This document shows, one piece after another, positions 1 through 6,135 of a stretch of DNA of 7,302 nt (the first letter of the stretch is position 1; the number at the start of each line of letters is the position of its first letter). The translations under genes were made by a program, and so were the position numbers. Under the pieces are notes generated by a model. It did no database searches. It had not been told where the DNA came from and saw nothing but the letters and a program-made list of their open reading frames with translations. Source of the DNA: an uncultured Atopobiaceae bacterium (GTDB lineage: Bacteria > Actinomycetota > Coriobacteriia > Coriobacteriales > Atopobiaceae); the NCBI GenBank assembly GCA_905235165.1, contig CAJOKK010000076.1, forward strand, positions 1-7,302, written 5' to 3'.

Positions 1-478
1 AGGTAAGCACGGCACCGCCTGCCAGGGGGCCGACTACCGTAACTAAGTCATTTACCACCCTAGACATACTTTGACGCTTTTGAATTATAGAATTATCTGT
101 AATTGCTTTTAAGAATTCAGCTCTCAGGCACTCTAATACAAAGAATATCGCCTCATAAACAAAGAAAACGCAGCAGATAATAACAATATTGTCAGTAGCT
201 AACAATGTCGCAATTGGCACTATGCACAACAGCTCGCCCAAAGAAAAGATCAAACGAAAGGGAGCATTCAATTTCAGCGCTCCCAGAAAGGGTGACACGA
301 ACAATTGCGGAAGCAGGGTAACCACCGTGAAGAGAGCCGACGCCATCAAGTCATGCGTGATTTCGTAAAGGTACAAGGTCAAGGCGACAGCAGACATGCT
401 CGACCCAAAGGAAGAAACGAAGTCGGCGATCAGCAGCAAGGTGAAGTCATGATTGGGCCGCGTGATTCCACTCGCCAT
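1..478 (-). CDS. MFS transporter, efflux type, N-terminal part (runs off the left edge)
   Basis: An open frame starts with ATG at 478 and stays open to base 1, giving 159 residues with no stop, so the C-terminal two thirds or so lie outside the window. Hydrophobic stretches at about residues 12-36, 45-68, 74-94 and 97-117 read as four membrane helices, and a fifth begins near 144. After helix 4 comes a polar loop and then VVGPLAGG at 148-155, which matches the helix 5 'GP-x-x-GG' region of MefA-like and enterobactin-exporter-like MFS proteins. The helix 2-3 loop (GALKLNAPFR) is a degenerate form of MFS motif A that lacks the usual Asp-Arg. The gene starts 17 bases after the queD stop, with a purine-rich GAGAAGG just ahead, so it is probably co-transcribed. 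Its base composition is far more AT-rich than its neighbours over 61-300, which suggests separate ancestry. Family assignment is firm; the substrate cannot be told. Confidence 0.85.
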   Translation of the reverse strand, partial: MASGITRPNHDFTLLLIADFVSSFGSSMSAVALTLYLYEITHDLMASALFTVVTLLPQLFVSPFLGALKLNAPFRLIFSLGELLCIVPIATLLATDNIVIICCVFFVYEAIFFVLECLRAEFLKAITDNSIIQKRQSMSRVVNDLVTVVGPLAGGAVLT

Positions 479-495
479 CCGCCTTCTCGCCTTCG

Positions 496-915
496 CTAAC
501 CGCGGTAGATCGCGCGGTTATTCGGGGTCTCGTCGCACTCCACCTCGAGCACGGGCAGACCCTGGGCACTCAACTGGTCGAAGAACCAGCGGGCGAGGTT
601 TTCCGCCGTCGTTCGGAAGGGCAAGACGGTAAGGGAGAAGCCCTCGGCCTCGAGCGCTGCAATCGTTGCCGGTTTGAGCGAACCCTCCTCCAACAGGAAA
701 GTGTGGTCCAGACTATCGGCCAGCCCACGCACGGCCTTCTTGAACACGCCGAAGTCGAGCACCATGTCGCGCATGGTGCCCTCGGTCTGCAGTTGATCCT
801 GGCCAATGGTCACCACAACACGCCAGCGATGGCCGTGGAGGTTTTCGCACTTGCCGTAGTAGTCAGTCAAGAAATGCGCGCTGTCGAACGCAGCCTCAGT
901 CTGCAAGCAGTACAT
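496..915 (-). CDS. queD: 6-carboxytetrahydropterin synthase (QueD / PTPS family)
   Basis: This 139-residue protein has the complete active-site set of the 6-pyruvoyl/6-carboxy-tetrahydropterin synthase family. Zinc ligands are H14 (in SAHF), H27 and H29 (NLHGH). C23 stands in the CxxxHGH arrangement of the catalytic cysteine, D70-H71 form the LDH motif, and E129 lies in ETPNNRAIY near the C terminus. LDF (53-55) and TTAEN (102-106) are further family landmarks. The known QueD reaction converts 7,8-dihydroneopterin triphosphate to 6-carboxytetrahydropterin, an early step to the 7-deazaguanine of queuosine tRNA. About 30 residues separate LDH from TTAEN, which seems longer than in compact QueD proteins such as that of E. 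coli (about 120 residues in total). The start follows GAGGGG at 923-928 with 7-base spacing and lies 27 bases after the preceding stop. No queC, queE or queF is visible, so a pterin role outside queuosine is possible. Confidence 0.88.
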   Translation of the reverse strand: MYCLQTEAAFDSAHFLTDYYGKCENLHGHRWRVVVTIGQDQLQTEGTMRDMVLDFGVFKKAVRGLADSLDHTFLLEEGSLKPATIAALEAEGFSLTVLPFRTTAENLARWFFDQLSAQGLPVLEVECDETPNNRAIYRG

Positions 916-942
916 GTCTTCGCCCCTCGTCGTATCCGATGG

Positions 943-1173
943 CTAGGCCCAGAGCCACACCATGAGTGCAATCGCGATTCCAAAGACAACCACGTACACC
1001 ATACCGAGAGCAAGCGCGGCCTTGAGCGTACCCAGAATCACCATCCTGCGCTCTTCGTCGCTTTGCAGCTCTTCGGCAACGTCGCGGCGCGGACGCACGA
1101 AGCCCCTCGGACGTCCGCGCAGGGCGCTCATGTCGGCAATCACGTGCCCGTCGTCATCATGCCTGTGCGACAT
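943..1173 (-). CDS. Small single-pass membrane protein of unknown function
   Basis: I do not recognise this protein. It has 76 residues from the ATG at 1173, or 77 from a GTG immediately before it (1176). The N-terminal half is polar: a His/Asp-rich start (SHRHDDDGH), then an Arg/Pro-rich patch (RGRPRGFVRPRR), then an acidic stretch (EELQSDEERR). The C-terminal third (about 53-76, AALALGMVY to MVWLWA) is one long hydrophobic helix that runs to the last residue, as in a C-terminally anchored protein with its polar part in the cytoplasm. GGGAG at 1183-1187 is the likely ribosome site, 9 bases from the ATG or 6 from the GTG. Its start overlaps the end of oppF by 17-20 bases, which implies translational coupling. 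The clear polar-to-hydrophobic organisation and the fit between oppF and queD argue that it is real. It could serve as an accessory subunit of the transporter, but nothing in the sequence proves this. Confidence 0.68.
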   Translation of the reverse strand: MSHRHDDDGHVIADMSALRGRPRGFVRPRRDVAEELQSDEERRMVILGTLKAALALGMVYVVVFGIAIALMVWLWA

Positions 1174-2212
1174 CACCGCTCACTCCCGGTTCGTCATCAA
1201 AGAGGTGGCAGACCACATAGTGCCCGGGCTCTACCTCCTTCTGCTGGGGCGCCTCATGCTTGCAGCACTCCATGCAACGGCTGCAGCGCGTATGGAACTT
1301 GCAGCCCTTGGGCGGGTCGGCCGGCGAGGGGATGGAGCCCTCCAGCACGATGCGGTTCATCTTGGCATCCGGGTCGGGGATGGGGATGGCCGAGAAGAGC
1401 GCCTGCGTATAGGGGTGGAGCGGATTGGCGAAGAGGTCCTTCTTCTCGCCGTACTCCACGAGGTTGCCCAGATACATCACGCCCACGGTGTCAGAGATGT
1501 GCTCGACCACCGAGAGGTCGTGGCTGATGAAGAGGTAGGTCAGCGAGCGCTGCTCCTGCAGCTCACGCAGGAGGTTGATGATCTGTGCCTGGATCGACAC
1601 GTCGAGCGCCGAAACGGGCTCGTCGCAGACCACGAACTCGGGATTGAGCGCGAGGGCACGCGCGATGCAGATGCGCTGGCGCTGGCCACCGGAGAACTCG
1701 TGCGGATAGCGCTCCTTCTGGAAGGCCTGCAGACCGCACTGGTCCATGACCTCGTCGATATAGGCATCAAGCTCCGCCTTAGGCACGATGTTGTGCTCGC
1801 GCACGGCCTCGCCGATGATCTCGCCCACGGGCAGGCGCGGGCTCAGGCTGCTGAAGGGGTCCTGGAAGATGATCTGCATCTTGGTGCGCAGCTCACGCAG
1901 CTCCTGCTTGTTCAGGTCGTAGACCTCGCGACCGTTGAAGAGCACCTCTCCGCCGGTCTTCTCCCCTGCCAGGCGCAGGATGGTCCGGCCCGTGGTGGTC
2001 TTGCCGCAGCCCGACTCGCCCACGAGTCCCATCGTGGTGCCGCGCTTGAGGTTGAAGGTCACGCCGTCAACGGCCTTGACGTTGCCCACCACGCGGTTCA
2101 TGAAGCCGCCCTTGATGGGGAAGTACTTCTTCAAGTCGCGTACCTGCAGGATGTCGCTCGTCTCGGCAGACGAACCAGCTACAGCGCCTGCTGCCTTCAC
2201 GTCCGTACTCAT
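1157..2212 (-). CDS. oppF: Oligopeptide ABC transporter ATP-binding protein OppF
   Basis: This 351-residue protein is one of the two ATPases that power peptide import from the cytoplasmic face of the OppBC channel. Visible motifs are Walker A GESGCGKTT (65-73), Q-loop Q117 (IIFQDPFSSL), ABC signature FSGGQRQR (173-180), Walker B VVCDEP (194-199), D-loop SALD (201-204) and switch His231. The C-terminal oligopeptide-transporter extension contains NPLHPYTQAL (263-272) and a cysteine cluster: C304, C310, C317 and C335 match the family's four iron-sulfur ligands, with C313 and C316 extra. The ATG at 2212 overlaps the oppD TGA as ATGA and is preceded by GGGAGGTG (2220-2227) at 7-base spacing. The frame is open upstream to 2371, but those 53 codons lie within oppD and have no family resemblance. 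OppF rather than DppF is chosen by operon order only. Confidence 0.95.
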   Translation of the reverse strand: MSTDVKAAGAVAGSSAETSDILQVRDLKKYFPIKGGFMNRVVGNVKAVDGVTFNLKRGTTMGLVGESGCGKTTTGRTILRLAGEKTGGEVLFNGREVYDLNKQELRELRTKMQIIFQDPFSSLSPRLPVGEIIGEAVREHNIVPKAELDAYIDEVMDQCGLQAFQKERYPHEFSGGQRQRICIARALALNPEFVVCDEPVSALDVSIQAQIINLLRELQEQRSLTYLFISHDLSVVEHISDTVGVMYLGNLVEYGEKKDLFANPLHPYTQALFSAIPIPDPDAKMNRIVLEGSIPSPADPPKGCKFHTRCSRCMECCKHEAPQQKEVEPGHYVVCHLFDDEPGVSGDVAQA

Positions 2213-3435
2213 GCCTCGACACCTCCCGTCATGCCGAATGCGCTCATGTCGTCCTTGCCGTCTGCCAACGCCTCCGCGCGGTGCTCCTCGAAGTAGCGAT
2301 AGCAGCTCACCTTGTGCGTCTCGGAGAGGGAGATCTCTTCGGGATAGGGGCCGCTGCAGCAACCGAGGCAACGGTCGCAGCGATCACGGAAGTAGCAGTA
2401 GTCGGGCATGTTGATGGGGTTGGGCACCTTGCCCGGAATGGAGAAGAGCTTCTCCACCTCACGTCCCACGACCGGTTTGGAGGCCATGAGGCCGATGGTG
2501 TAGGGGTGCGCCGGATGGTGGAAGATGTCGTCAGCCGTGCCCTTCTCCACCACGCGACCGGCATACATCACCACGACGTAGTCGGCCATCTCGGCGATGA
2601 CGCCGAGGTCATGGGTGATGAGCATGATCGAGGAGTTGATGCGGTCCTTGAGGTTGCGGAGAAGGTCAAGGATCTGCGCCTGGATCGTCACGTCGAGCGC
2701 CGTGGTGGGCTCGTCGGCAATGATGACCTTGGGGTTGCAGGCAAGGGCCATGGCGATCATGATGCGCTGGCGCATACCACCCGAGAGCTCGTGCGGGAAC
2801 ATCTCGGCCACGCCCTCGGCGTTGGCGATGCCCACCATCTTGATGGCCTCGATTGAGCGCTCGCGAATCTGCTCCTTGGTCTTGCCCTCGCCGTCGTGCA
2901 GCTGGATGACCTCATCCACCTGGTCACCGATGCGAAAGACCGGGTTGAGCGAGGTCATAGGCTCCTGGAAGATCATCGACACGCGGTCGCCGCGCAGGTC
3001 TTGCATGCCCTCCTGCGTGATCTTCGCGATGTCGTAGGCCTTGTCGCCCAGGTTGAGGCGAATCTCGCCGGAGACGATCTGTCCCTGCGGGCGCTGCAGC
3101 AGCTGCATGAGCGAAAGCGAGGTCACCGACTTGCCGCAACCCGACTCGCCCACGACGCCCACGGTCTTGCCCTGGGGCACCTCGAAGCTCACGCCGTCAA
3201 CCGAGTGGACCGTGCCCGAATCGGTGAAGAAGTAGGTGTGCAGGTCGTCGAACTCCACCGCGTTGTTCTTGTCGTGCATCTCGGTGAGGTACTCCGACTC
3301 GCTCACGCCCTTGCGCTTCCACTTCTTCTCGAGCTCACCCGTGATCTTGCGATTGGCCTTCGAGATCTTGCGAGACTCAGCCGCGCTGAGGTAGCCGTCG
3401 TTCTTCTTGCCAGCGTCTTTCTTAAACAATGCCAT
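2209..3435 (-). CDS. oppD: Oligopeptide ABC transporter ATP-binding protein OppD
   Basis: This is the first of the two paralogous ATPases, 408 residues, which is longer than the usual 320-360. Motifs are Walker A GESGCGKS (96-103), Q-loop Q157 (MIFQEPMTSLNP), signature LSGGMRQR (217-224), Walker B VIIADEP (237-243), D-loop TALD (245-248) and switch His275. PAHPYTIGL (308-316) begins the C-terminal peptide-transporter domain, which has cysteines at 347, 353, 356, 359, 360 and 378. C347, C353, C360 and C378 fit the family's four-cysteine pattern, and C356/C359 add a CxxC. Residues 1-58 before the ABC core are charged and lysine-rich (for example KKDAGKK and EKKWKRKG) and are an unusual extension. 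The start is secure: AAGGAGG at 3443-3449 lies 7 bases upstream and overlaps the oppC stop. The C-terminal tail after the last cysteine is acidic and probably disordered. Confidence 0.95.
   Translation of the reverse strand: MALFKKDAGKKNDGYLSAAESRKISKANRKITGELEKKWKRKGVSESEYLTEMHDKNNAVEFDDLHTYFFTDSGTVHSVDGVSFEVPQGKTVGVVGESGCGKSVTSLSLMQLLQRPQGQIVSGEIRLNLGDKAYDIAKITQEGMQDLRGDRVSMIFQEPMTSLNPVFRIGDQVDEVIQLHDGEGKTKEQIRERSIEAIKMVGIANAEGVAEMFPHELSGGMRQRIMIAMALACNPKVIIADEPTTALDVTIQAQILDLLRNLKDRINSSIMLITHDLGVIAEMADYVVVMYAGRVVEKGTADDIFHHPAHPYTIGLMASKPVVGREVEKLFSIPGKVPNPINMPDYCYFRDRCDRCLGCCSGPYPEEISLSETHKVSCYRYFEEHRAEALADGKDDMSAFGMTGGVEA
2220..2227 (-). promoter_or_regulatory. Ribosome binding site of oppF, inside the end of oppD
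   Basis: GGGAGGTG lies 7 bases before the ATG at 2212, and this ATG overlaps the oppD TGA by 4 bases (ATGA). The site decides the oppF start against longer readings of the open frame. Confidence 0.85.
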
Positions 3436-3442
3436 GTCCTCG

Positions 3443-3449
3443 CCTCCTT
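3443..3449 (-). promoter_or_regulatory. Ribosome binding site of oppD, overlapping the oppC stop codon
   Basis: The transcript reads TAAGGAGG: the oppC TAA shares two bases with a full AAGGAGG, 7 bases before the oppD ATG. The arrangement is the same as at the oppB-oppC junction. Confidence 0.85.
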
Positions 3450-5040
3450 ACCGCTTCATCTTCGGGTCAAAGGCGTCACGCAGACCATCGCCCACCAGGT
3501 TGAAGGCAAGCACCGTGGCCAGCAGGCAGCAGCCCGCCGGAATCCAGATGAACCAGTAGTTGGTGAGGACGTAGGTGTCGTTAACGTCGTTGATGATGTT
3601 GCCCCAGGAGGCAAAGGGGAACTTCACGCCCAGGCCCAGGAAGGAGAGCGTGGCCTCCGTGATGATCGTGGAGCCCAGGCTCATCGTCATGGTAACGATG
3701 AGCTGCGGAATCACGTTCGGGATGAGGTGACGGAAGATGCGCCTGGACGCGCGGATGCCCGTGGCCTCGGTCGCCGTCATGAACTCCTGCTCACGCAGGG
3801 ACAAGATCTGGCCGCGCACGAGGCGAGCGATGCCCGGCCATCCCAAGAAGCCGAGGAGCAGCATGAGGTAGACCATGCGGACCTGCGGGTCAACGCGCAT
3901 GGCATCCATCGTGGCGCCCAAGATGATGATGATCGGCATGCTCGGGATGCAGTAGAAGATGTCCACCACGCGCATGATGAGGTTGTCGATCCAGCCACCG
4001 CGATAGCCCGAGATGCCGCCCAGAACAACGCCGATGAGGGTCTCGATGAAGACGACGATGAAGCCGATGTAAAGCGAGACGCGACCGCCGTACATGAGGC
4101 GGGTGAGCATGTCCATGCCGTTCTTGTCGGTACCAAGCGGGTGAGCCTTCGAGGGGCTTGAATAGGTGTCGAAGACGCGGGTGCTGGCCGACTGGTCAAC
4201 CGACCAGGTGCTCTTGGAGGCGTCATAGCTCAGCTTGTAGCTGTACTCCTCACCCTTGTCGTCCTTGAAGGTGAACTCGTTGTCATTCGCCTCGATGGAG
4301 GAGACCAGCTCGTCTTTGAAGGCGCGCGACAAGAACACGTCGGGCATGGAAGGCTGCACCACGTAGCGACTCGCGTAGGCCACCTCCTGATCACCGTCGA
4401 GCACCGTGCCCGAGGCATCAAGGGAGTAGGTCTTGCCCTCGTAGGTGAAGGAGTTCTTGTCGTTGGTCGCGGCAACGAGGATCGCGTGCTGCAGGGCAAA
4501 CGGCAGCTCCTCACCCTCGGTCGAGGAGCTTACCGTGTCGTAGGTGGCAAGCGAGATGGGATTGGCCGGATCGCCAGCGTAGATGGCGAAGAGTCCCTCG
4601 CCCTCCTGCTTGAAGGTGTAGGTCACGCCGTCCGACTCGAAGCTGCCCTCCTTGCCCTGCTTCTGGGCGAGCACGAACTTGGCACGCGCCATCGAGGGCA
4701 GGCCCTCGCCATCGGAGATATAGCGCAGCTCCTTGTTTTCCGTCACTGCGGCGTACTGCTTGCTCTGGTTGTCTTCACGGTAGAAGACTTGGTCTTGCGC
4801 ATAGGGGCTCACCAGTCCGCCCACAAAGGAGAAGAGGAACATGAAGGTGAGGATGACAAGGCCGGTCACGGCCACGCGGTTGCGCAGGAAGCGCTTCACG
4901 ACCAGCGCCGTCGGCGAGAGCGTACGGACGCGACGGTCGTCGTTGAGCGAGTACTCACCCTCATCGGGCTCCACGACGTCTACGCGGAGTTCTTCTTCGA
5001 TGGAGCCGCGCTCATCTTGCGGGAGGTTTTCGTTTGCCAT
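3448..5040 (-). CDS. oppC: Oligopeptide ABC transporter permease OppC with large extracytoplasmic insert
   Basis: This is a 530-residue membrane subunit of the peptide channel; the E. coli homologue has about 300. After a cytoplasmic, acidic N terminus, helix 1 spans about 56-77. Residues ~81-298 are a polar domain that should lie outside the membrane. The family motif HPLGTDKNGMDML (300-312) then leads into helix 2 (323-346), with later helices near 358-378, 389-408, 447-469 and 495-519. The ATPase-coupling EAA loop is at about 417-442 (TEATG to HLIPN). The C terminus DGLRDAFDPKMKR is the classic OppC/DppC ending. The extra ~215 residues between helices 1 and 2 read as three divergent repeats. 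I chose the ATG at 5040 over the in-frame GTG at 5046, because AGGAGG (5048-5053) would be only 1 base from the GTG but is 7 from the ATG. The gene starts 11 bases after the oppB stop. Confidence 0.95.
   Translation of the reverse strand: MANENLPQDERGSIEEELRVDVVEPDEGEYSLNDDRRVRTLSPTALVVKRFLRNRVAVTGLVILTFMFLFSFVGGLVSPYAQDQVFYREDNQSKQYAAVTENKELRYISDGEGLPSMARAKFVLAQKQGKEGSFESDGVTYTFKQEGEGLFAIYAGDPANPISLATYDTVSSSTEGEELPFALQHAILVAATNDKNSFTYEGKTYSLDASGTVLDGDQEVAYASRYVVQPSMPDVFLSRAFKDELVSSIEANDNEFTFKDDKGEEYSYKLSYDASKSTWSVDQSASTRVFDTYSSPSKAHPLGTDKNGMDMLTRLMYGGRVSLYIGFIVVFIETLIGVVLGGISGYRGGWIDNLIMRVVDIFYCIPSMPIIIILGATMDAMRVDPQVRMVYLMLLLGFLGWPGIARLVRGQILSLREQEFMTATEATGIRASRRIFRHLIPNVIPQLIVTMTMSLGSTIITEATLSFLGLGVKFPFASWGNIINDVNDTYVLTNYWFIWIPAGCCLLATVLAFNLVGDGLRDAFDPKMKR
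4156..4701 (-). repeat. Three divergent tandem repeats in the extracytoplasmic insert of OppC
   Basis: Within OppC (numbered from the ATG at 5040), units start near residues 114, 179 and 232. Each opens with LP or MP (LPSMARAKFVL, LPFALQHAILV, MPDVFLSRAFK), continues as a helix-like stretch, then a short polar turn. A strand pair follows: SFESDGVTYTF, SFTYEGKTYSL, and EFTFKDDKGEEYSY. Each ends in an aromatic/polar strand (SLATYDTVSS, YASRYVVQPS, RVFDTYSSPS). The similarity is at protein level only and I see no DNA-level repeat, so the duplication would be old. The alignment was made by eye. Confidence 0.55.
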
Positions 5041-5047
5041 GGTCACA

Positions 5048-5053
5048 CCTCCT
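5048..5053 (-). promoter_or_regulatory. Ribosome binding site of oppC, overlapping the oppB stop codon
   Basis: The transcript reads TAGGAGG, so the oppB TAG shares its A and G with a perfect AGGAGG. The 7-base gap to the ATG at 5040 fixes the oppC start and excludes the GTG at 5046, which would be 1 base away. Ribosomes ending on oppB would stand on this site, which favours re-initiation. Confidence 0.85.
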
Positions 5054-6038
5054 AGGCGATTCGGACGCGCGGGTCGACCGCGGCATACAGGATGTCGGAA
5101 ATCAGATTGCCCAAGAGCGTCAGGATCGCCATGAACACGAGGTAGAACATGGAGAAGGGAATGTCTCCCGCCACCATCGACTGGTAGCTCACGTATCCGA
5201 TGCCTGGGATGGAGTAGAGCGTCTCGGTGATAAGGGCGCCCGCGAAGAGGCCCGGAAGCGAGCCGCCGAGCATGGTCACGAGCGGGATGAGCGTGTTGCG
5301 GAAGGCGTGGCGATAGATCACCTCATGCTCGGGCAGGCCCTTGGCGCGCGCCGTGCGGATGTAGTCGGCGTTGAGGACCTCGAGCATGTTCGTGCGGGTG
5401 TAGCGCATGAGGGCGCCGATGGAGATGACCACGAGCGTCACGATCGGCAGCACGAGATGGTTTGCCTTGTCGAGGAACTGCCCCATGGGCGAGAGGTACT
5501 CGTAGTTGCGTCCCACGAGGCCGCCAAGGTCAAACCAGCCGAGGTTCACACAGAACACGAGCTTGAGCAGGGAGGCAAAGAAGAAGGTGGGCAGGGAGAA
5601 GCAGGCAAGGGCCACGATGGTGATGAGGTAGTCCACCTTGGTGTACTGCTTGGTCGCCGCGATGATGCCGAGCGGGATGGCGATGATGATCTCAAGCACG
5701 AAGGAAATCGCGCCCATGATGAAGGAGATCCACACCGACTCCTGGAACTTCTGCGTCACCGGCACCGTCCAGCGCCAGGAGTCGCCAAAGTCGCCATGCA
5801 GGGCGCGGCCGAGCCAAGAGAAGAAGCCCGGGATGATGCCCTTGTCCATGCCATAGGTGGCCGAAAGCTGCTGCATCCATTCCTCGAAGCTCTTCGAGCC
5901 CGGCTGCTGCGACTTCGTGCGCGCCACCTGCTCGAGGTAGGAGGTCGGGAGACAGCGCATCAGCGCGTAGATGACAAACGACACGAGAAACAAGATGGCG
6001 ACCGAGATGAGCAGTCGCTTGAGAATGTACTTTTTCAT
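5052..6038 (-). CDS. oppB: Oligopeptide ABC transporter permease OppB
   Basis: This 328-residue integral membrane protein is the other half of the peptide channel. Helix 1 is at about 9-27 directly after a basic start (MKKYILKRLL). LHGDFGDSW (80-88), the conserved element before helix 2, follows the first extracytoplasmic region. Further hydrophobic segments lie at about 103-127, 138-163, 195-212, 248-272 and 295-320. The EAA coupling loop is at about 225-248 (DYIRTARAKG to HAFRNT), followed by a Pro. SIPGIGY (about 276-282) and the C-terminal DPRVRIA are hallmarks of the OppB/DppB family. The length is normal, in contrast to OppC. The ATG at 6038 has a weaker ribosome site (GCAGGA, 5 bases away, or AAGG further up) than the other genes of the operon, which may lower its translation relative to its partners. 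Confidence 0.95.
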   Translation of the reverse strand: MKKYILKRLLISVAILFLVSFVIYALMRCLPTSYLEQVARTKSQQPGSKSFEEWMQQLSATYGMDKGIIPGFFSWLGRALHGDFGDSWRWTVPVTQKFQESVWISFIMGAISFVLEIIIAIPLGIIAATKQYTKVDYLITIVALACFSLPTFFFASLLKLVFCVNLGWFDLGGLVGRNYEYLSPMGQFLDKANHLVLPIVTLVVISIGALMRYTRTNMLEVLNADYIRTARAKGLPEHEVIYRHAFRNTLIPLVTMLGGSLPGLFAGALITETLYSIPGIGYVSYQSMVAGDIPFSMFYLVFMAILTLLGNLISDILYAAVDPRVRIA

Positions 6039-6066
6039 AAATCCTGCCTTGCCCTGCTTTACGTGG

Positions 6067-6092
6067 CGTCGCCGCCCCGTAGGACGGCGACG
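6067..6092 (-). promoter_or_regulatory. Very stable RNA hairpin between oppA and oppB with a UACG tetraloop
   Basis: In the transcript the arms CGTCGCCGTCC and GGGCGGCGACG pair over 11 base pairs, with a single U-G wobble, closing the loop TACG between a C and a G. This makes a C(UACG)G loop of the UNCG class, which is known for exceptional stability. No run of U follows (the next bases are CCACGTAAAG), so it is not a classical intrinsic terminator. Position suggests a 3' protective or attenuating structure that would keep oppA mRNA more abundant than the permease and ATPase mRNA, as commonly reported for binding-protein genes. The pairing is seen directly; the role is inferred. Confidence 0.7.
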
Positions 6093-6102
6093 TTATTCAC
6101 CA

Positions 6103-6118
6103 GGCGCGCATCGGCGCC
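6103..6118 (-). promoter_or_regulatory. Second, weaker hairpin just after oppA
   Basis: GGCGC and GCGCC form a 5-base-pair stem around a 6-base loop, extendable by one G-U pair, 18-33 bases after the oppA stop and 10 bases before the stronger hairpin in transcript order. It may add to 3' end protection of oppA mRNA. A stem this short in GC-rich DNA could be chance. Confidence 0.35.
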
Positions 6119-6135
6119 CTCTGGCAAACGAATGC

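Noticed and set aside
305..499. Plus-strand open frame of 64 codons near the left end
   Set aside because: It lies opposite the MFS gene, whose translation has convincing membrane helices; this product is Arg/Gln-rich without any family resemblance.
962..2296. Long plus-strand open frame of 444 codons opposite oppF
   Set aside because: It is antisense to a gene with complete ABC ATPase motifs. High-GC codon use leaves the opposite frame open, and its translation is low-complexity His/Ala/Leu/Glu-rich with no recognisable domain.
2213..2371. Upstream extension of the oppF frame by 53 codons
   Set aside because: The added residues are Arg-rich, lie wholly within oppD, and the ATG at 2212 has an excellent ribosome site and ATGA overlap.
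2896..4161. Plus-strand open frame of 421 codons opposite oppD and oppC
   Set aside because: It spans the junction of two real antisense genes and has a His/Asp/Val-rich composition typical of such shadows, with no motif or good ribosome site.
6067..6092. Intrinsic terminator after oppA
   Set aside because: The stem is strong but no U-run follows, and oppB, a necessary partner gene, comes next on the same strand.
6039..6135. Internal promoter for oppBCDF
   Set aside because: I found no convincing -10/-35 pair in this gap; most of it is taken up by GC-rich hairpins.
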